From a bacterium (lineage in GTDB: Bacteria; Zhuqueibacterota; QNDG01; JAFGCO01), in contig JAFGGN010000076.1 of assembly GCA_016930535.1 (NCBI GenBank), positions 1 through 64,000 of the forward strand: DNA of 64,000 nucleotides, given 5' to 3'. How positions within the stretch are numbered: the first letter of the stretch is position 1; the number at the start of each line of letters is the position of its first letter. This document shows positions 10,173 to 20,165 of the stretch, piece after piece. Position numbers and translations under genes: made by a program. The notes under the pieces were generated by a model, which saw only the letters and a program-made list of their open reading frames with translations, was not told where the DNA came from and searched no databases.

Positions 10173-11069
10173 CTAACGATTGGATAGCCTGCCGGACCTC
10201 ATCCATTCACGAAGCACGATTCCTGCCTTTTCCCGCCGGCCGAGGCTGGCCCGGCCGGCGAACGGATCGTATCCGGAAGCCTCAATTTTATAAAGGATGC
10301 CCCTGTAAATGCGGCTCGCACAGCGTATGGCGAACCGGGATTCCCTGTCCAGCAGTGCAATACCGGGCTCCGCCTCCTCGTATAACCGATGTGCGCGTTC
10401 CACCTGAATCCGCATCAGGGAACGGAGCGCGTCGTTCATTTGCCGCCGGGTTAGCGTGTCCTCCGTAACACTGAATTGTTCCATTTCATCTTCCGGCAAA
10501 TAGATGCGGTCCCTCTTCCGGTCATTATCCACGTCGCGCAGCATGTTGGTCAGCTGCATGGCCACGCCCAGTTTTTCCGCGTACGGCAGGGCGGATTCGT
10601 TTTTGAATCCCAGAATATAGGCCATCATGATTCCCACGATCCCGGCGACCCGGTAGCAGAATACATGGAGGTCCTGCCAGGTCCGGTAGCGATGATGATC
10701 CACATCCATGCCTGCGCCTTTGAGGAACTCGAGAGGATATTCGATGGGGATTCTGAAATGGGAGGCCACCTCGATAAATGACATGACGACCGGATGCTCG
10801 GATCCGCCGGTACGGTAGGCCATCAAGATTTCCTTTTTCAGGATGTCCAGTTCATCCATTACTTCGTCACCAGTTCGCATTCGCGGTTTTTCAATCAGGT
10901 TGTGCGCATATCGGCAGAAGCCGTACAGCGCGCAAACGGCCCAGCGGCGGCGTTTCGGAAGCAGCCTCGAACTGATGGTGAAACTGCGCGAGTATTCTTC
11001 GATCACGGCCTGCGCATACGTAAAAGCGGAGCGATTTCGAATCTGAAAAGGGGGCATCGGACTTTTCAT
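10173..11069 (-). CDS. Squalene/phytoene synthase family protein
   Basis: YGFCRYAHNLIE and DVDNDRKRDRIYLP motifs. Confidence 0.87.
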   Translation of the reverse strand: MKSPMPPFQIRNRSAFTYAQAVIEEYSRSFTISSRLLPKRRRWAVCALYGFCRYAHNLIEKPRMRTGDEVMDELDILKKEILMAYRTGGSEHPVVMSFIEVASHFRIPIEYPLEFLKGAGMDVDHHRYRTWQDLHVFCYRVAGIVGIMMAYILGFKNESALPYAEKLGVAMQLTNMLRDVDNDRKRDRIYLPEDEMEQFSVTEDTLTRRQMNDALRSLMRIQVERAHRLYEEAEPGIALLDRESRFAIRCASRIYRGILYKIEASGYDPFAGRASLGRREKAGIVLREWMRSGRLSNR

Positions 11070-11192
11070 TGGTTATTCCGGATCGGATTAAGTTAATATG
11101 CAGCCGCACCAGGATCAAGACAAAAATTCGATTTCTGCAAAAATCATATTTTCCCCTTGTGTATGAATTCAGGAATTCGTATTCTTCGGCTG

Positions 11193-11813
11193 ATGAAAAG
11201 CCTGTACTTTAAAATTCATCCTGTCAACCCGCAGCATCGGCTGATCCTGCAGGCTGCCGAAGTGGTGCGGGACGGCGGTGTGATCGTGTATCCGACCGAT
11301 TCCACGTATGCACTTGGATGCCATATGGAGGACAAGGCTGCGCTGGACCGCATCGTTCAGATCCGCAGGCTCGATGAGAAGCATCATTTTACGCTGATCT
11401 GCCGCGATCTGTCCGAGGTTTCCATATACGCCAGATTCGACACACCGGTGTACAGGCTGCTGAAATCGTGCACGCCCGGACCTTATACGTTTATTTTGAA
11501 AGCGACCCGGGAGGTTCCCAGGCGCCTGATGCACCCGAAGCAGAAAACCGTGGGCCTCCGGGTTCCGGAACATGCGGTTACGCATGCCCTGCTCGAAGCG
11601 CTCGGTGAACCCATGATGACGACCACGCTGCTGCTTCCGCATGAGGAATATCCCATGAACGACGCTGAATTGATACTCGATGCCCTGTCTTCCCAGGTGG
11701 ACCTGGTCATCGATGGCGGCGCCTGCGGTACGGTTCCGACCACACTGGTCGATATGACAGGCGATATTCCCCTGCTGCTCAGGAAAGGCAAACGCGGCTG
11801 GGTTAATCCGTGA
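11193..11813 (+). CDS. yciO: Sua5/YciO/YrdC family protein
   Basis: HPVNPQHRLI...GGVIVYPTDSTYALGC; start chosen at MKSLYF, ORF track begins at TTG 11157. Confidence 0.82.
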   Translation: MKSLYFKIHPVNPQHRLILQAAEVVRDGGVIVYPTDSTYALGCHMEDKAALDRIVQIRRLDEKHHFTLICRDLSEVSIYARFDTPVYRLLKSCTPGPYTFILKATREVPRRLMHPKQKTVGLRVPEHAVTHALLEALGEPMMTTTLLLPHEEYPMNDAELILDALSSQVDLVIDGGACGTVPTTLVDMTGDIPLLLRKGKRGWVNP

Positions 11814-11913
11814 TATCCCTGAACGCATCATTTGCATCTCGTCATAAATTTTTGTACCTTTAATGTCCATTTTGAAGGCATCGTGATCGATGTAGATAAT
11901 AAAAGGGAATTCG

Positions 11914-14094
11914 ATGGGACAGGCATTCGATTTTTATCAAATCCTTTTCGACCAGCACAACCATGCCTATGAAGCATCAGGGGAAAAGGACAAGATCATC
12001 ATTCAGGTGGGTGCGGCAACCTGTGAAATTGCAGCCGGCGCGGATCCTGTGGCGCGTGAGTTTGAGAAACTGATACAGGCCTCGGGCAGAAAAGATATTC
12101 TTCTGAAACGTGTCGGATGCACGGGACGCTGTGCCAGGGAGCCCGTGGTCGGTGTGTTCGTGCCCGGAGGCATGCCTGTCAAATATGAACAGGTGACGCT
12201 CGCCAAGGTCCAGACCATTTTTCAGACGCATCTGCAGCAGGGACAGCCCGTGGCCGAACTGATGCTGGATAAAAAAACCGGAAAATTCTATGAATATGTG
12301 GTCATTCTGTGTTCTTCGGGCCAATGCAGCCCGTCCGGCGGTAAACAGCTTGAAACCAAACTGCGTTCACGTCTGCATGCCAGGGGTGTGGATCCGCAGT
12401 CCATACGTCTATTTCACGGCGGCTGTATGGGCCTTTGTCCCGCGGGCAGTAAAGGCAAACAGCGTGTGATGATGGTGTTCCCTGAGAAAATTCTCTACCT
12501 GTTTCACAATGACCAGGAACTCGACGAGATCATCGATTTGCAGTTTGCCAGACATCAGACCGCGGAAAAATATATCACCCATGCGGACTTCATAACCGAG
12601 CAGTTTTTCAGGTTATACGGCGATGTGGCATTTTTTAACAAACAGACCCGGCTGACACTCAGGAACAGCGGTCTAGTCGATCCGGAAAGCCTGTCCGATT
12701 ATATTCGCAACAAGGGGTACGAGGCGCTGGCCAGGGTGCTGGACGGCGATCCCGGCTTCGTTATTGACGAAATTACACGGTCCGGTCTTCGCGGCCGCGG
12801 CGGAGGCGGGTTTCCCACGGGTGTGAAATGGAAGAACGCCAGAACTTATTCGAACGATCCCATCCGGTACGTGGTCTGCAACGCGGACGAGGGCGATCCC
12901 GGCGCGTTTATGGACCGAAGCGCTCTGGAGGGGGATCCCTATATCATTATCGAGGGCATGACCATCGGCGGATTTGCAGTAGGTGCACAGCGGGGCTACC
13001 TGTACGTGCGTGCCGAATATCCCCTGGCCATAAAACGGCTCGAAATGGCCATTGAAAACGCCGGAAAACATCAGCTTCTGGGGAAGAATATCATGAATTC
13101 AGGCTTCGATTTCGACCTCGAAATCCGCCTGGGCGCGGGAGCCTTTGTGTGCGGAGAAGAAACAGCGCTGATGTATTCAATCGAGGGCAAGCGCGGACAG
13201 CCGCGAATACGGCCGCCGTATCCCACGCAGGCCGGATTATGGGGACATCCCACGGTCATCAACAATGTGGAAACATGGGCCAATGTACCCACCATCATGC
13301 TTTTCGGGGCCGATTGGTTTTCCCGTCTCGGAACGGAAAAAAGCAAGGGCACGAAAGTGTTTGCGCTGGCGGGGAAGGTCAATAATACCGGTCTCGTGGA
13401 AGTGCCCATGGGAACCACACTTCGGGATATCATCGAAGATATCGGCGGCGGAATACCCAACGGCAAACAATTGAAGGCGATACAAACCGGCGGCCCGTCG
13501 GGCGGATGTATCCCAGCTTCCCGGATCGATACGCCCGTGGACTATGAAAATCTGGCTGCCATTGGTTCGATTATGGGTTCCGGGGGCATGATCGTTCTCG
13601 ACGAGGATGACTGCATGGTGGCCACGGCCAAATTTTTTCTGGAGTTTACTCAGAGCGAATCCTGCGGCAAATGCGTTCCGTGCCGCGAAGGCACCCTGCG
13701 CATGCTTGAGATTCTCGAACGGATCACTTGCGGAAAGGGCACCCATGAAGACCTGGACAAACTCGAGAGGCTCGGGCGGCTGATTCAGAAGACCTCGCTG
13801 TGCGGTCTGGGACAGACTGCGCCCAATCCGGTTCTGAGTGCGCTGGAAAATTTCCGGGAGGAGTTCATTCAGCATATCGATGAAAAACGATGTGCCGCAC
13901 ATCAGTGTCAGCAATTGATCCGGTATGAAATCGATGCGGAGAAGTGTGTCGGCTGTACCCTGTGCGCGCGCCGGTGCCCGGTTTCCTGCATATCGGGCAA
14001 AGCCAAAGAGGTTCATGTCATCGATCAGGACAAATGCATCAAATGCGGCGAGTGTTACAATGTCTGCAAATTCGATGCGGTCATGAAAAATTAA
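11914..14094 (+). CDS. hydB: NAD-dependent [FeFe] hydrogenase subunit HydB (NuoF-like) with duplicated N-terminal thioredoxin-like ferredoxin domains and C-terminal 2[4Fe-4S]
   Basis: GRGGGGFPTGVKW, NADEGDPGAF, ESCGKCVPCREG, C-terminal CVGCTLCARRCP / CIKCGECYNVC. Confidence 0.92.
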   Translation: MGQAFDFYQILFDQHNHAYEASGEKDKIIIQVGAATCEIAAGADPVAREFEKLIQASGRKDILLKRVGCTGRCAREPVVGVFVPGGMPVKYEQVTLAKVQTIFQTHLQQGQPVAELMLDKKTGKFYEYVVILCSSGQCSPSGGKQLETKLRSRLHARGVDPQSIRLFHGGCMGLCPAGSKGKQRVMMVFPEKILYLFHNDQELDEIIDLQFARHQTAEKYITHADFITEQFFRLYGDVAFFNKQTRLTLRNSGLVDPESLSDYIRNKGYEALARVLDGDPGFVIDEITRSGLRGRGGGGFPTGVKWKNARTYSNDPIRYVVCNADEGDPGAFMDRSALEGDPYIIIEGMTIGGFAVGAQRGYLYVRAEYPLAIKRLEMAIENAGKHQLLGKNIMNSGFDFDLEIRLGAGAFVCGEETALMYSIEGKRGQPRIRPPYPTQAGLWGHPTVINNVETWANVPTIMLFGADWFSRLGTEKSKGTKVFALAGKVNNTGLVEVPMGTTLRDIIEDIGGGIPNGKQLKAIQTGGPSGGCIPASRIDTPVDYENLAAIGSIMGSGGMIVLDEDDCMVATAKFFLEFTQSESCGKCVPCREGTLRMLEILERITCGKGTHEDLDKLERLGRLIQKTSLCGLGQTAPNPVLSALENFREEFIQHIDEKRCAAHQCQQLIRYEIDAEKCVGCTLCARRCPVSCISGKAKEVHVIDQDKCIKCGECYNVCKFDAVMKN

Positions 14095-14146
14095 CTATTC
14101 CGTCCGCAGGGATGAATCTGTAAAGCTATTTATGAAAGACAATGCG

Positions 14147-15901
14147 ATGAAAAATATTGAACTGACCATAGACAATACCACGGTATCCGTGCCGGAGGGA
14201 ACCACAATCATGGAAGCCGCGGAAACCATCGGCATTAAAATTCCGCGTCTGTGTTATCACCCGGACCTGTCGCTCGAAGGCGCATGCCGCGTCTGCATCG
14301 TGGAGGTCCAGGGAAGCAGGAATTATCTGCCTTCATGTGCGACCCGGGTTCAGGACGGCATGAAGGTCCGCACGAATTCTCCGGAGATCCGGCAGGCGCG
14401 GCGCGACCTGATCGAACTGATTCTGGACAACCATCCCAGGGAATGCCAGACCTGTGAGCGCGATGGCAATTGTGAGCTGCAGGATCTGGCGTACAGCCTC
14501 GGCGTGCGGGAGCGGCTGTTCGAAGGGAAACGCAAGGCACATGAGATCGAGCGCTCGAGCGCTTCGGTGATCCGTGATGCGGAAAAGTGTATTCTGTGCC
14601 GCCGCTGCGTCCGGGTCTGCTCCGAAATTCAGGGAATTCACAATCTGAGCCAGTTGTATCGCGGATTCGATACGGTCGTTGCGCCCGCTTATGAAGGTCC
14701 CATGGCCGAATCCGTGTGCATCAATTGCGGGCAGTGCATCAATGTATGCCCTGTGGCGTCGTTTCTGGAAAAGAGCTCCACGGAGCCGGTGTGGGCCGCC
14801 CTGGCCGATCCCAACAAGCATGTGATGGTACAGATCGCCCCGTCCATACGGGCCGCAATCGCTGAAGGATTCAACGCCCCTCCCGGGACGCCTGCTACGG
14901 GTCAGACCGTAACCGCACTGCGGCGTCTGGGATTCGATGTGGTGTTCGATACGAATTTCGGTGCCGATCTGACCATCGTCGAAGAGGCCCATGAGTTCAT
15001 GGAGCGGCTGAAAACCGGAAAGAATCTGCCGCTTCTCACATCCTGTTCACCGGGATGGATCAAGTTTCTCGAGCATTTTTATCCGGAATTCATTCCCAAT
15101 GCCTCGAGCTGCAAATCCCCCATGCAGATGCTTTCCACGCTCATGAAAACATTTTATGCCGAAAAGACAGGCATATCGGTCCGGGATATTTATGTGGTGG
15201 GCATCATGCCCTGCGTGGCGAAAAAATTCGAAATCGAGCGTCCGGAACATCTGATGCCGGACGGCACTCCCTATACGGATGCGGTGCTGACCACGCGCGA
15301 GCTCATCTGGATGATCAAGGCCTACGGCATCGATTTCATGAACCTGCCCGAAGGGGAATTCGACAATCCGCTGGGCTATTCCACGGGTGCCGCGGACATT
15401 TTCGGAACCACGGGCGGCGTTATGGAGGCGGCCCTGAGAACCGCGGCCGAGAAACTGACCGGTCAGCCGCTGGCCCATCTGGATTTCAAGGAGGTCCGGG
15501 CGGTTTCCGGTCTCAAGGAAGCTTCGCTCGAAATCGCCGGACAGAAAATCAACGTGGCTGTGGCCAATGGCCTGAACAATGCCAAAACGATTCTCGAAAA
15601 AGTGAAGGCGGGAAAAAAACAGTATCATCTGATCGAATTGATGGCATGCCCGGGCGGATGCATCGGAGGAGGCGGCCAGCCCTATCCTCCGGAGGGCCAT
15701 TACGTGCTGGATCCGGAGGTGATCCGGCTGAGGGCCAATGCGCTGTACACCATCGATGAACGGAAAACCATACGGAAATCGCATGAAAATCCGTTCATTC
15801 AAACGCTGTATGAAGAGTATCTGGAAAAACCGGGCAGTCACAAGGCCCATGAGATTCTGCATACCTCGTATTCACCCAGGGAACCGAAGGGGATCAAATA
15901 A
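14147..15901 (+). CDS. hydA: [FeFe] hydrogenase catalytic subunit HydA
   Basis: [2Fe-2S] N-terminus, 2[4Fe-4S], H-cluster motifs TSCSPGW, MPCVAKKFE, ELMACPGGCIGGGGQP. Confidence 0.93.
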   Translation: MKNIELTIDNTTVSVPEGTTIMEAAETIGIKIPRLCYHPDLSLEGACRVCIVEVQGSRNYLPSCATRVQDGMKVRTNSPEIRQARRDLIELILDNHPRECQTCERDGNCELQDLAYSLGVRERLFEGKRKAHEIERSSASVIRDAEKCILCRRCVRVCSEIQGIHNLSQLYRGFDTVVAPAYEGPMAESVCINCGQCINVCPVASFLEKSSTEPVWAALADPNKHVMVQIAPSIRAAIAEGFNAPPGTPATGQTVTALRRLGFDVVFDTNFGADLTIVEEAHEFMERLKTGKNLPLLTSCSPGWIKFLEHFYPEFIPNASSCKSPMQMLSTLMKTFYAEKTGISVRDIYVVGIMPCVAKKFEIERPEHLMPDGTPYTDAVLTTRELIWMIKAYGIDFMNLPEGEFDNPLGYSTGAADIFGTTGGVMEAALRTAAEKLTGQPLAHLDFKEVRAVSGLKEASLEIAGQKINVAVANGLNNAKTILEKVKAGKKQYHLIELMACPGGCIGGGGQPYPPEGHYVLDPEVIRLRANALYTIDERKTIRKSHENPFIQTLYEEYLEKPGSHKAHEILHTSYSPREPKGIK

Positions 15902-16404
15902 TGGCGACCGCGACCAAAGACGGACTGGAATCAGACATCGTCAAATTCATCAGTCAATGCCGGAAAAAGGAGCATCCGGAAAGTTATCTGATAGCCGTGC
16001 TGCACAAAGTACAGGAAAAGTACGGATATCTTTCACAGGATCATATGAACGAGGTGGCCCAGCGCCTTCAGGTGCCCACCTCCACGGTCAGCGGCGTGGC
16101 CACATTTTATCATTTCTTCCGGCTCAGACCCCGCGGTAAATATGCCATATCCGTGTGCCTGGGCACGGCCTGTTTTGTGAAGGGTGCAGACAAGGTGCTG
16201 AACGCGTTTCAGACGGAGCTGGGAATCGAGATGGGGGAAACCACGGCGGACGGGCTGTTTTCGCTCGAAAATACACGCTGCCTCGGCGTGTGTGCACTGG
16301 CCCCGGTGGTTACGATCAACGACACAGTATACAGCAAGGTGACTGCCAATCAGGTACCTGAGCTGATACGGCAGGTGAAGAGCGGTAAGAATGTAGAAGG
16401 GTAG
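15901..16404 (+). CDS. hydC: Hydrogenase subunit HydC (NuoE-like [2Fe-2S])
   Basis: GTACFVKGADK...NTRCLGVCALAPVV; TAATG overlap with hydA. Confidence 0.92.
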   Translation: MATATKDGLESDIVKFISQCRKKEHPESYLIAVLHKVQEKYGYLSQDHMNEVAQRLQVPTSTVSGVATFYHFFRLRPRGKYAISVCLGTACFVKGADKVLNAFQTELGIEMGETTADGLFSLENTRCLGVCALAPVVTINDTVYSKVTANQVPELIRQVKSGKNVEG

Positions 16405-16866
16405 CAGAGTATATGAGTATATGGGTATATGAGTGAATGAGTATATTGGTCCCCCCACCCTGGCCCTATAAACATCAGACCGCGGACGGCAGGACCGCTG
16501 ACCGCTTAAAAGCAGTATAAGCGTGGATGGGTAAATGAGTATATGGGTCCCCGCTGTCCTGCATTCCCAAAGAGAACCGCGGACCGTAAGAAAAATCACA
16601 AATATCAAATCCCAAAAATCAAATAAATTCCAAATCTAAAATTCCAAAATTCAAGCGAAAGAATCAGACTGCCGGCTGCCGACCGTGAACGCGCCGGAGA
16701 ACCGGAGACGCGGTGAAACGGAGCAAAAGAAGTTCTGCCTAAAAATCCGTTCTGATTTTTTTTCTCCGTTTCTCATTCTCTCCGAAGCTCCGTTTCATGC
16801 TCCGGCCCGATGACCCTACAGACCCAACGACTTCTTTATCTTTGTTCTTTGATCTTTGTTCTTTAA
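16405..16866. repeat. Modular intergenic repeat, locus 1
   Basis: gagtatatgagtatatgggtatatgag, accgcggaccgtaagaaaaatcacaaat, aaatcccaaaaatcaaataaattccaaat, cggagacgcggtgaaacggag / ctccgtttctc, ctttgttctttaatctt modules shared with 28630 and 50246. Confidence 0.85.
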
Positions 16867-16873
16867 TCTTGCT

Positions 16874-18085
16874 TTAAATGCTTTCCCTGTCATGCATACC
16901 GATCAGGTACAGAATGCTGTCCAGACCCAGTGTGGATATGGACTGTTTGGCGGACTGCCGGACAATGGGCTTGGCCCGGAAGGCGATGCCCATACCGGCC
17001 ATATTCAGCATGGGAAGGTCATTGGCACCGTCTCCCACGGCAATGGTCTGTTCGAGCTGGATCCTCTCGGCCTGGGCGATGAGTTTCAGGTGGGCCGCTT
17101 TCCGCTGGCCGTCCACGATTTCACCCAGCACCTCGCCGGTCAATTGTCCGTCCCGGATTTCCAGCTCATTCGAGAAAACATAATCCACACCCAGTTTCTG
17201 CTGAAGCACCTTGCCGAAATAACTGAATCCGCCGGACAGGATGGCGGTTTTAAATCCGAGACTTTTGAGCGTTTTAAACAGGATTTCGGCTCCCTCGGTC
17301 AGCGGCAGGGAAGCCGCGATTTTGCTGAGTACTTCCTCGCGAAGGCCCTTGAGCTGACGTACGCGGTTTTTGAGGCTGGCGGTATAATCGATCTCACCGC
17401 GCATGGCGGATTCGGTGATTTTTGACACTTCTTCGCCCACGCCCGCCGCTTTGGCCAGTTCATTGATCACTTCAACCTCGATCAGTGTAGAATCCATGTC
17501 GAACGCGACAAGACGGCAGTGCCTGCGGTAAACACTGTCCAGTAGAAAGGCGATGTCGATGCCGAGTTCGTCGGTCAGTTCCAGACATTTCGTTCTCATG
17601 CGGTCGACATTTTCAGGCTGACCCCGGACCGAGAACTCGACACAGGCGCGCGTCTGACTGTCCCGGGCTTTCAGGGGGATACGCCCGGATAACCGCGCAA
17701 TCTTGTCGATGTTGAGTCCGTTTTCCGCAATGATCGATGAGACTCGTGAAATATGTTCGGCCGTGATTTTTCTGGCGAGTATCGTGATGATGTACCTGGG
17801 TTTCCCCTGATGATTGACCCATTCATCGTATTCCTTTTCCGTGACAGGCGTAAAATTCATCTGAACGCCCATTTCATGCGCCTTGAAAAGCAGGTCCTTG
17901 AGCACCGGAGAGGACTCGGCTTTTTCAGGTATTTCCACGAGGAATCCGAGGGCCAGTGTGTCGTGGATCACCGCCTGCCCGATGTCGAGTACGTTTGCAT
18001 CGTATTGTGTGAGAATGTCGGTTACCGAAGAGGTCAGCCCGGGTTTATCGGTTCCCGATACATTGATCAGATAAATTGTATTCAT
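16874..18085 (-). CDS. serB: Phosphoserine phosphatase with N-terminal ACT domains
   Basis: VAFDMDSTLIEVEVINELAKAAGVG; VGDGANDLPML; start MNTIYLINVSG at 18085. Confidence 0.92.
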   Translation of the reverse strand: MNTIYLINVSGTDKPGLTSSVTDILTQYDANVLDIGQAVIHDTLALGFLVEIPEKAESSPVLKDLLFKAHEMGVQMNFTPVTEKEYDEWVNHQGKPRYIITILARKITAEHISRVSSIIAENGLNIDKIARLSGRIPLKARDSQTRACVEFSVRGQPENVDRMRTKCLELTDELGIDIAFLLDSVYRRHCRLVAFDMDSTLIEVEVINELAKAAGVGEEVSKITESAMRGEIDYTASLKNRVRQLKGLREEVLSKIAASLPLTEGAEILFKTLKSLGFKTAILSGGFSYFGKVLQQKLGVDYVFSNELEIRDGQLTGEVLGEIVDGQRKAAHLKLIAQAERIQLEQTIAVGDGANDLPMLNMAGMGIAFRAKPIVRQSAKQSISTLGLDSILYLIGMHDRESI

Positions 18086-18260
18086 GTTTGATGTGTCCGT
18101 TTTTTTAAAGGGGTTGGCGCTGTTCATAAAATACAAAATGTTCGAAGAAAAACAAAACATGATTTTCATCATCACGCATTGGACAGGCTGGCCCGGTCGT
18201 CCGGATAAAAGGGATTGCATTTTGATGTGCAAACGTGTATTTTATTGTTCAATGCTTTCC

Positions 18261-19085
18261 ATGAAGCCATATATCGACATTACGAGGCCGGTCAATCTGC
18301 TGATTGGCTTTCTGTCCATTTTTATGGGTGGATTCGTCACGGGCACGGTGCATCCTCTGGCCAGACTGATCCTGGCCTGTATTTCCGGAACCCTGATCAT
18401 GGCCGGTGCCAATGTGATCAATGATGTGTTCGACCTTGAAATCGACCGGATCAACAAACCCGGCCGGCCCCTGCCATCCGGCAGAATAACGGTCAGGTCA
18501 GCCCGACTCTTTGCATGGAGCCTGTTTCTGACCGGGTGCCTGACCGGCACCCTGATTCACTGGCCCGGTTTCAGTATTGCCTGCGTATCCGTTTTCTGGC
18601 TCTATATGTACAGCCGGAGCCTGAAAAGAACCGTGCTGTGGGGCAACTTCTCAGTGGCGTTCATTTCCGGGCTGGCTTTTGTTTACGGCGGCCTGGCCGT
18701 GGGACGATGGGTACAGGCCATGATTGTGGGGATATTCGCGTTCTTTTATCATTTTGCACGTGAAATCATCAAGGACATGGAGGATATACAGGGGGACATG
18801 TCGGACGATGCGGTCACGCTGCCTATACGGTACGGAATCCGGACGGCTCAGGTATGGGCAACCCTGCTGATACTCTTGCTGGTGGGATTGACATTTGTCC
18901 CCTATGCCCTTGGGATTTTCAGCCGGATCTATCTGATCATCGTTATTCTGGGTGTAGATGCGGTACTCCTGTTTGTCACCGTTTCCTTATGGGCCCGTCC
19001 GGCACCGGCTAACTGGGGCAGATTATCCGTCATCATGAAAACGGACATGCTCGTGGGTCTCATTGCCGTTTATTTCGGGGGATGA
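18261..19085 (+). CDS. UbiA-family prenyltransferase ((di)geranylgeranylglyceryl phosphate synthase-like)
   Basis: NVINDVFDLEIDRINKPGRPLPSG and DMEDIQGD motifs; start MKPYIDITRPVN. Confidence 0.85.
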   Translation: MKPYIDITRPVNLLIGFLSIFMGGFVTGTVHPLARLILACISGTLIMAGANVINDVFDLEIDRINKPGRPLPSGRITVRSARLFAWSLFLTGCLTGTLIHWPGFSIACVSVFWLYMYSRSLKRTVLWGNFSVAFISGLAFVYGGLAVGRWVQAMIVGIFAFFYHFAREIIKDMEDIQGDMSDDAVTLPIRYGIRTAQVWATLLILLLVGLTFVPYALGIFSRIYLIIVILGVDAVLLFVTVSLWARPAPANWGRLSVIMKTDMLVGLIAVYFGG

Positions 19086-19086
19086 T

Positions 19087-19539
19087 ATGCGGGCCGTTAT
19101 TCAGAGGGTCAGTCAGGCAAGCGTGATCGTGGAGAACCGGATCGTGGGTCAGATCGGCCGGGGAATTCATATTTTGCTCGGTATCCGTTCCGGTGATACG
19201 GAAGCCCAGGCCGACTGGCTTGCAGATAAATGTATTCACCTTCGTATTTTTGACGATGTGGACGGCAAGTTCAATCATTCGTGTCTGGAAACAGGCGGAG
19301 AAGTGCTGGTGATTTCACAGTTTACCCTGTACGGCAATTGCCGCCGCGGGCGCAGGCCCAGCTTCACACAGGCAGCAGATCCGGTTCATGCCGAGCGTCT
19401 GTACGATTATTTTGTCCGGCAGATCAGGGCCAGGGGTCTTAAAGTGGAGACAGGTATATTCGCGGCGCGGATGTGCTGTGAAATCATCAATGAGGGACCG
19501 GTCACCCTGATCGTGGATACGGAGGAAGGGGATGGCTGA
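19087..19539 (+). CDS. dtd: D-aminoacyl-tRNA deacylase
   Basis: MRAVIQRVSQASV, SQFTLYGNCRRGRRPSF, NEGPVTL. Confidence 0.95.
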   Translation: MRAVIQRVSQASVIVENRIVGQIGRGIHILLGIRSGDTEAQADWLADKCIHLRIFDDVDGKFNHSCLETGGEVLVISQFTLYGNCRRGRRPSFTQAADPVHAERLYDYFVRQIRARGLKVETGIFAARMCCEIINEGPVTLIVDTEEGDG

Positions 19540-20134
19540 AGTACGGCTCATTCTGGCTTCGCAGTCCCCCCGAAGGGCCGAATTGCTGCGCAGTGCAGGC
19601 TTCCGTTTTCATATTCTGTCGAATCCCGTGGATGAGAATGAGAACGTTCCGGAGGAACCTGCCGGGCATGTCCGCAACCTGTCGCTCAGAAAAGCCGAAG
19701 CAGTCATTCATGATGTGAAATCCGGTGTGATCATCGGGGCGGATACGATCGTTTACCATCAGGGACGGATTTTGGGCAAGCCGGCGGACGCATCGGAGGC
19801 GTATTCCATGTTGGCTTCGCTGTCGGGACAGACCCACCGGGTGTATACAGGAATTTCACTTGTCGAGGCGGCCGGCCGGCGGATCAGCGATGTGGCAGTC
19901 ACGGATGTCACGTTCCGAAATCTGGCTGAATGGGAAATCATGGATTATATCGCTTCAGATGAGCCGTTCGACAAAGCCGGGGCCTACGGCATTCAGGGCA
20001 GGGCCGGATTGTTCGTGTCGCAGATCCGGGGATGCTATTTCAATGTGGTGGGCTTCCCCCTGGCCCGGTTTTTCGGGATGCTGGGCAGCATCTGGAATGA
20101 GAATCAGATTCAAAGTGTACGCGTCACCGGCTGA
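19532..20134 (+). CDS. maf: Maf-family nucleotide pyrophosphatase
   Basis: LASQSPRRAELL, IIGADTIV, KAGAYGIQGRAGLFV. Confidence 0.94.
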   Translation: MAEVRLILASQSPRRAELLRSAGFRFHILSNPVDENENVPEEPAGHVRNLSLRKAEAVIHDVKSGVIIGADTIVYHQGRILGKPADASEAYSMLASLSGQTHRVYTGISLVEAAGRRISDVAVTDVTFRNLAEWEIMDYIASDEPFDKAGAYGIQGRAGLFVSQIRGCYFNVVGFPLARFFGMLGSIWNENQIQSVRVTG

Positions 20135-20165
20135 TCTTTTATTTATCACAACCGCTTAAACATTT

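Noticed and set aside
16405-16450. gtatatgag repeats as a CRISPR array
   Set aside because: Units are about 10 nt and contiguous, with no regular spacers or cas genes.
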